The translations under genes were made by a program, and so were the position numbers. The notes beneath the pieces were generated by a model. It was not told the DNA's origin. It saw only the letters and a program-made list of their open reading frames with translations, and did no database searches. Source: Candidatus Melainabacteria bacterium (GTDB taxonomy: Bacteria > Cyanobacteriota > Vampirovibrionia > 2-02-FULL-35-15). From it: 43,823 nucleotides of DNA. The stretch lies in contig JACQBQ010000037.1 in NCBI GenBank assembly GCA_016201905.1, forward strand, positions 1-43,823, written 5' to 3'. Positions 40,839 through 43,823 of this stretch are shown here, in pieces. Numbering within the stretch: position 1 is the stretch's first letter; each line of letters starts with the position of its first letter.

Positions 40839-42839
40839 ATGCTGGAATCTTTTAGATTATTAGGGATTAATTCTTCAGGCCTTGAAAGAACCAATACTAT
40901 TACTTCAGAAAGAAGAAATGAAGATGAAGTTTTTATTGAGGCTACTAAATTAAACAATCCTCTTGAAACAGAAAATTATTTAAAAAAAATCCTCAAAGGA
41001 AAACCTCATGGCTTTATAAAAGCAAAACTCCTTTTAGCAGAGTTGTTAAAGGAAAAAGATTTGAAGTACTCATTTGATTTAATTCATTCAGCTCGCTTAT
41101 CAGCTCCTGTTGCTCCAGAGTGCTATTTATTATTAGCTGAAATTGCTGTTGATTATCAGGCGTGGTTAATTGCAAAAGGTGCTTTGGAAACTGTTAAATG
41201 GCTGTGTCCTCAAAGTGACAAAGACATTTCTAGTAAGGCAGACAAATTGCTCGATTTGATTTTAAATAAAATCAATGAAAAAGTATATGATAGTTCAAAT
41301 AATGAATTTTGGAGAAATAAATCTGTAGATAAATATTGGATATTGGAAAAGCTTTATTTTCAGGCTGAGATTAAAGAACTTGTTGATTATTCTTTTAAAT
41401 TGTTAGATCTTTTCCCGGGAAATATAAAAAATTACTACATTGTTTATAAATCACTTGTCTTAGCTAACAATAAAGAAGCTTTAAATAAGTTTCTTGAGTA
41501 TATAAAAAACAAACTAGCAGATGATTATTTAAATCTAAACCTCTACATAGGCATGACTTATTATCATTTTTCTGATCATGAAACCTCTATTAGGCATTTA
41601 CAGAGTGCATTAAAAATTGATCCTATGAATTCAAAGGCGTTATTTTATCTGGCATTAAATTACTTAATGACCAATAACATGAAAGATTTTATTTCAACAA
41701 GCACCAGGATTCTTCCTGAGTCAGACCCAGAGTTTATTGCTCTTTATTTTATTTTTTCTGCAGCATCAAATATTGAAATGAATAAAAGTGAGTTTCCGAA
41801 TCACAAAAACGTTGCCAGAGAGACCTCAAAAATAATTGATCAGCTTTTGCAAAGTGGGCAGAAAGAAACAGCTTCTTTTATAGGAAAGCAATTTCAGAAA
41901 TTAAGTTATTATTTGATTTTGCCATATTTGCAACTTTACTTAGCTGAAGTATATATCAAATTAAATTTACTTGATACTGCAAAGGAAATTTTGCAAGACT
42001 GTACTGATTCTGATGTTCACAGATTAAATGCTTGGATTTATAGACTTGAAGGAAAAGATGATCTGGCAGAACAAGAATTAATAAAATACAGAAAGACCGA
42101 GATTCCAGATAAGGACATTGCTTTTTTTTGCCAGTCAATAAGTTTAAATCTTCCGGATAAATCACCAGATAGTGCCGAGCAGGTTTTAAAACATGTTAAG
42201 GGTGCTTATGAGCAGACAAAAGATTTGACTCGGCAGTTTGATCTTGAGTACGGATTAAATACAATGACATGTATGGAAACAGGCTGCCAGGATTGTTGTA
42301 CAAAAACCTTTCCTCAAATTACTTATACTGAATTTCTTTATATGAAAAACTGGTTAGACAATCAAACAGAAGAATTAAAAAAACAAATCTATGAAGGGTC
42401 AAATAAAATTGTAGCTATGTACAGGGAAAAATATAAGAAAGATCCTCCTTTTATGGTGGGTGAAAAAGTTGACTTTAAGAAAGAATATCCTTTAGATCTT
42501 AAATTTGATTGTCCTTGCCTTGGGGATAACAAATGCAATGCCTATGAAGGCAGACCTTTTACTTGCCGTGCATATAGCTTTTCAAGTTTTAATGGCATAA
42601 CTTTCAAAGGCTGCATTTACTTCTTTGAACAATTTAGATCAGCAACTAAACTAAATCAAACCAGAAAAGTTGTAGATGGGAAATCATTTTTTAGATTTGC
42701 AAAGCTTACTGATGAAATGCTAATCGGTGAAAAAGTTATGGCTCCTATACCAGTATGGTTTGGACAAAAATATGATGAAACTTTAGAAAAGGTTAAAAGT
42801 GCGATTAGTGTTTTTAAAAATAACAAAGACAAAAAATAA
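40839..42839 (+). CDS. TPR protein fused to a YkgJ-type cysteine cluster
   Basis: This 666-aa protein has an N-terminal helical repeat region (about residues 30-440) with TPR-like units such as NLYIGMTYYHFSDHETSIRH and LQSALKIDPMNSKALFYLAL. The C-terminal part is a YkgJ/UPF0153-type metal-binding cluster: C478, C483, C486, C487 (TCMETGCQDCC), then C558, C560, C566 (CPCLGDNKCNAYEGRP) and C576 (FTCRAY), and a last cysteine in KGCIYFF. Such clusters bind Zn or Fe. The protein is probably cytoplasmic and may work as a scaffold or modification factor. The enzymatic role is unknown. Confidence 0.8.
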   Translation: MLESFRLLGINSSGLERTNTITSERRNEDEVFIEATKLNNPLETENYLKKILKGKPHGFIKAKLLLAELLKEKDLKYSFDLIHSARLSAPVAPECYLLLAEIAVDYQAWLIAKGALETVKWLCPQSDKDISSKADKLLDLILNKINEKVYDSSNNEFWRNKSVDKYWILEKLYFQAEIKELVDYSFKLLDLFPGNIKNYYIVYKSLVLANNKEALNKFLEYIKNKLADDYLNLNLYIGMTYYHFSDHETSIRHLQSALKIDPMNSKALFYLALNYLMTNNMKDFISTSTRILPESDPEFIALYFIFSAASNIEMNKSEFPNHKNVARETSKIIDQLLQSGQKETASFIGKQFQKLSYYLILPYLQLYLAEVYIKLNLLDTAKEILQDCTDSDVHRLNAWIYRLEGKDDLAEQELIKYRKTEIPDKDIAFFCQSISLNLPDKSPDSAEQVLKHVKGAYEQTKDLTRQFDLEYGLNTMTCMETGCQDCCTKTFPQITYTEFLYMKNWLDNQTEELKKQIYEGSNKIVAMYREKYKKDPPFMVGEKVDFKKEYPLDLKFDCPCLGDNKCNAYEGRPFTCRAYSFSSFNGITFKGCIYFFEQFRSATKLNQTRKVVDGKSFFRFAKLTDEMLIGEKVMAPIPVWFGQKYDETLEKVKSAISVFKNNKDKK

Positions 42840-42864
42840 GTACTCCAGTGTGACAAGGACCTTG

Positions 42865-43701
42865 TTAAGGTTCTTTACTTAACAGCGTACTTATTCTCTT
42901 GGAAAATTCTTCTACATTAACTGCTGGTTTAGAAATAAAATCGTCAAGCTTATTGCTTAGCTTTTCTTCAGGCATTTCAGTTTCTTTATTTGAATATCCA
43001 ACTAACTGTATCCCGGGTTTAACTTGCTCTCGTATTTCCATTATTAAATCATGCAAATTTTTTCTAGCATTTGTTACATCGATTAGGATTAAGTCTGGTT
43101 GTAATGTTTTACTGATAGAAGGAACTTGATCAATAGAATGTGTAGCAGCTACTTTATAGCCAGTCATCTCCAAAGCCAGTGACAATACTGTTTTAGAGGA
43201 CTCCGATTGATCAAACAACATTATTGTTTTTTGGCTTTTACTTGCATTAGCTTCTTGTTCCTGGACATAATGTAAAACTTCGGAGTACATTACGCCTGTC
43301 TGTATTAAAATAAAAGCTGGATAAAGTTCTACTTCTTCTCTTTTAATTCTAACCTTTAGGAGTCCTTTAAAAAGCGAATAACCATTAATAAAATCCTCAA
43401 CAAAAAATTTTAATCCCTCTTTGTTTACACAATATCTCTTAAAAAAATCTATAGCTATGCATGAAAGACGTTCCATATCATAGGAGTATTTTTTTGCAAG
43501 GCTTGAGGTATCCTTATTATTAATTAGCGTTGGATAAAGTTGTCTGTCTTCTTTTTCAAGGTGATCAAATAAAATATCAGTGATTCTTTTTAATCTTTCT
43601 ATGGAATTATTTAAATCACTAGGGCCACCAGCTTGATTATCTATTTCATAAGCAGTAGAAACTATTGCTCTGTGTTGAGACTTTAACGAGATGTGAATAA
43701 T
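42865..43701 (-). CDS. Hemerythrin-like domain fused to a response-regulator receiver domain
   Basis: The ATG-started ORF ends at 43476, but the same frame stays open to 43701 (278 residues), and the added part holds the first half of a hemerythrin HHE domain: LKSQHRAIVSTAYEID, then LFDHLEKEDRQLYPTLI. The second half follows the first ATG (RIKREEVELYPAF). The C-terminal 120 residues are a receiver domain (KTIMLFDQSESSKTVLSLAL, phosphoacceptor in DLILIDVTN, lysine in DFISKPA). No ATG, GTG or TTG is available before the hemerythrin part, so the start is either ATT-type or lost. A di-iron, O2/redox-sensing regulator is the likely role. Confidence 0.7.
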   Translation of the reverse strand: MIHISLKSQHRAIVSTAYEIDNQAGGPSDLNNSIERLKRITDILFDHLEKEDRQLYPTLINNKDTSSLAKKYSYDMERLSCIAIDFFKRYCVNKEGLKFFVEDFINGYSLFKGLLKVRIKREEVELYPAFILIQTGVMYSEVLHYVQEQEANASKSQKTIMLFDQSESSKTVLSLALEMTGYKVAATHSIDQVPSISKTLQPDLILIDVTNARKNLHDLIMEIREQVKPGIQLVGYSNKETEMPEEKLSNKLDDFISKPAVNVEEFSKRISTLLSKEP

Positions 43702-43729
43702 TCACGAAAGGCCACTTTTTAATAAAAAA

Positions 43730-43760
43730 GCCTGTCAAGTACTTGGAGGTAACGACAGGC
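43730..43760 (-). terminator. Rho-independent terminator-like hairpin upstream of the hemerythrin gene
   Basis: On the minus strand GCCTGTC...GACAGGC forms a 7-bp stem with a 17-nt loop, followed by TTTTTT. It would end transcription of a minus-strand gene that begins beyond the window edge, or attenuate transcription into the hemerythrin gene, whose open frame starts about 29 nt downstream. Confidence 0.6.
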
Positions 43761-43780
43761 ATATGATTTTAATTAACGAA

Positions 43781-43801
43781 AAAGACCTTTTACGGGTCTT
43801 T
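43781..43801. terminator. Second hairpin with T-tract
   Basis: AAAGACC and GGTCTTT are perfect 7-bp inverted repeats around TTTTACG. On the minus strand GGTC is followed by TTTTT, so it can serve as a second terminator in series with the one at 43730. Confidence 0.5.
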
Positions 43802-43823
43802 CACAAAATAGAAGCTTTATGTA

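Overview
The window is about 44 kb of AT-rich bacterial DNA with a diderm gene content (LpxA, a two-gene outer-membrane barrel/cytochrome c unit, LspA, MurJ, many signal peptides). MqnA (futalosine menaquinone route), a YqeG-family HAD phosphatase, a full mtn methionine-salvage set with a RuBisCO-like protein, small LapA-like membrane proteins and a hemerythrin-response regulator protein fit an under-studied diderm lineage. A relative of non-photosynthetic Cyanobacteria (Melainabacteria/Vampirovibrionia) or Margulisbacteria is possible, but the sequence alone does not prove it.

Layout. 1-11 kb is mostly housekeeping: an M24 peptidase-like protein, a GNAT acetyltransferase, mqnA, nadE, an orphan OppC-type permease, a TPR lipoprotein, serS, murJ, a yqeG-like phosphatase and an arginase-family hydrolase. 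11-18 kb holds mtnD, mtnB, mtnX and mtnW. Along the minus strand the order is W-X-B-D, as in the Bacillus mtnWXBD operon, but here the genes are pushed apart by plus-strand blocks of secreted, probably lipoprotein, paralogues, and mtnD is inverted. 18-24 kb has a secreted endonuclease/exonuclease/phosphatase-fold protein, leuCD, a patatin-like lipase and the barrel/cytochrome pair. 24-27 kb encodes an undescribed 56-aa hydrophobic peptide and a 459-aa membrane/coiled-coil protein. 27-29.4 kb is an lpxA-lspA-rluD block. 29-34 kb has paired small unknowns, a LapA-like protein and ligA. 34.6-35 kb has tRNA-Pro(UGG) followed by a strange 236-bp tract containing a second copy of the tRNA 3' end. 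35-43.8 kb is accessory: a transglutaminase-like protein, a degenerate ATP-grasp gene between two tyrosine-recombinase tails, a HicBA-type module, an internally deleted secreted SurE relative, a TPR plus cysteine-cluster protein, and a hemerythrin-REC protein whose N-terminal part lies upstream of the first ATG.

Two themes run through the window. First, dispersed palindromic repeats of the GTCATTGCGAG type lie between genes and also inside coding sequences in frame (mtnB, ligA, and the 3' end of a 165-aa ORF), as Rickettsia palindromic elements do. Second, genes fall into two classes of start. Several (GNAT, serS, lpxA, the ATP-grasp gene, mini-SurE) have a -10 hexamer only 7-8 nt before the ATG and no Shine-Dalgarno, which suggests leaderless mRNA. 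The secreted or accessory genes carry strong AAGGAG sites.
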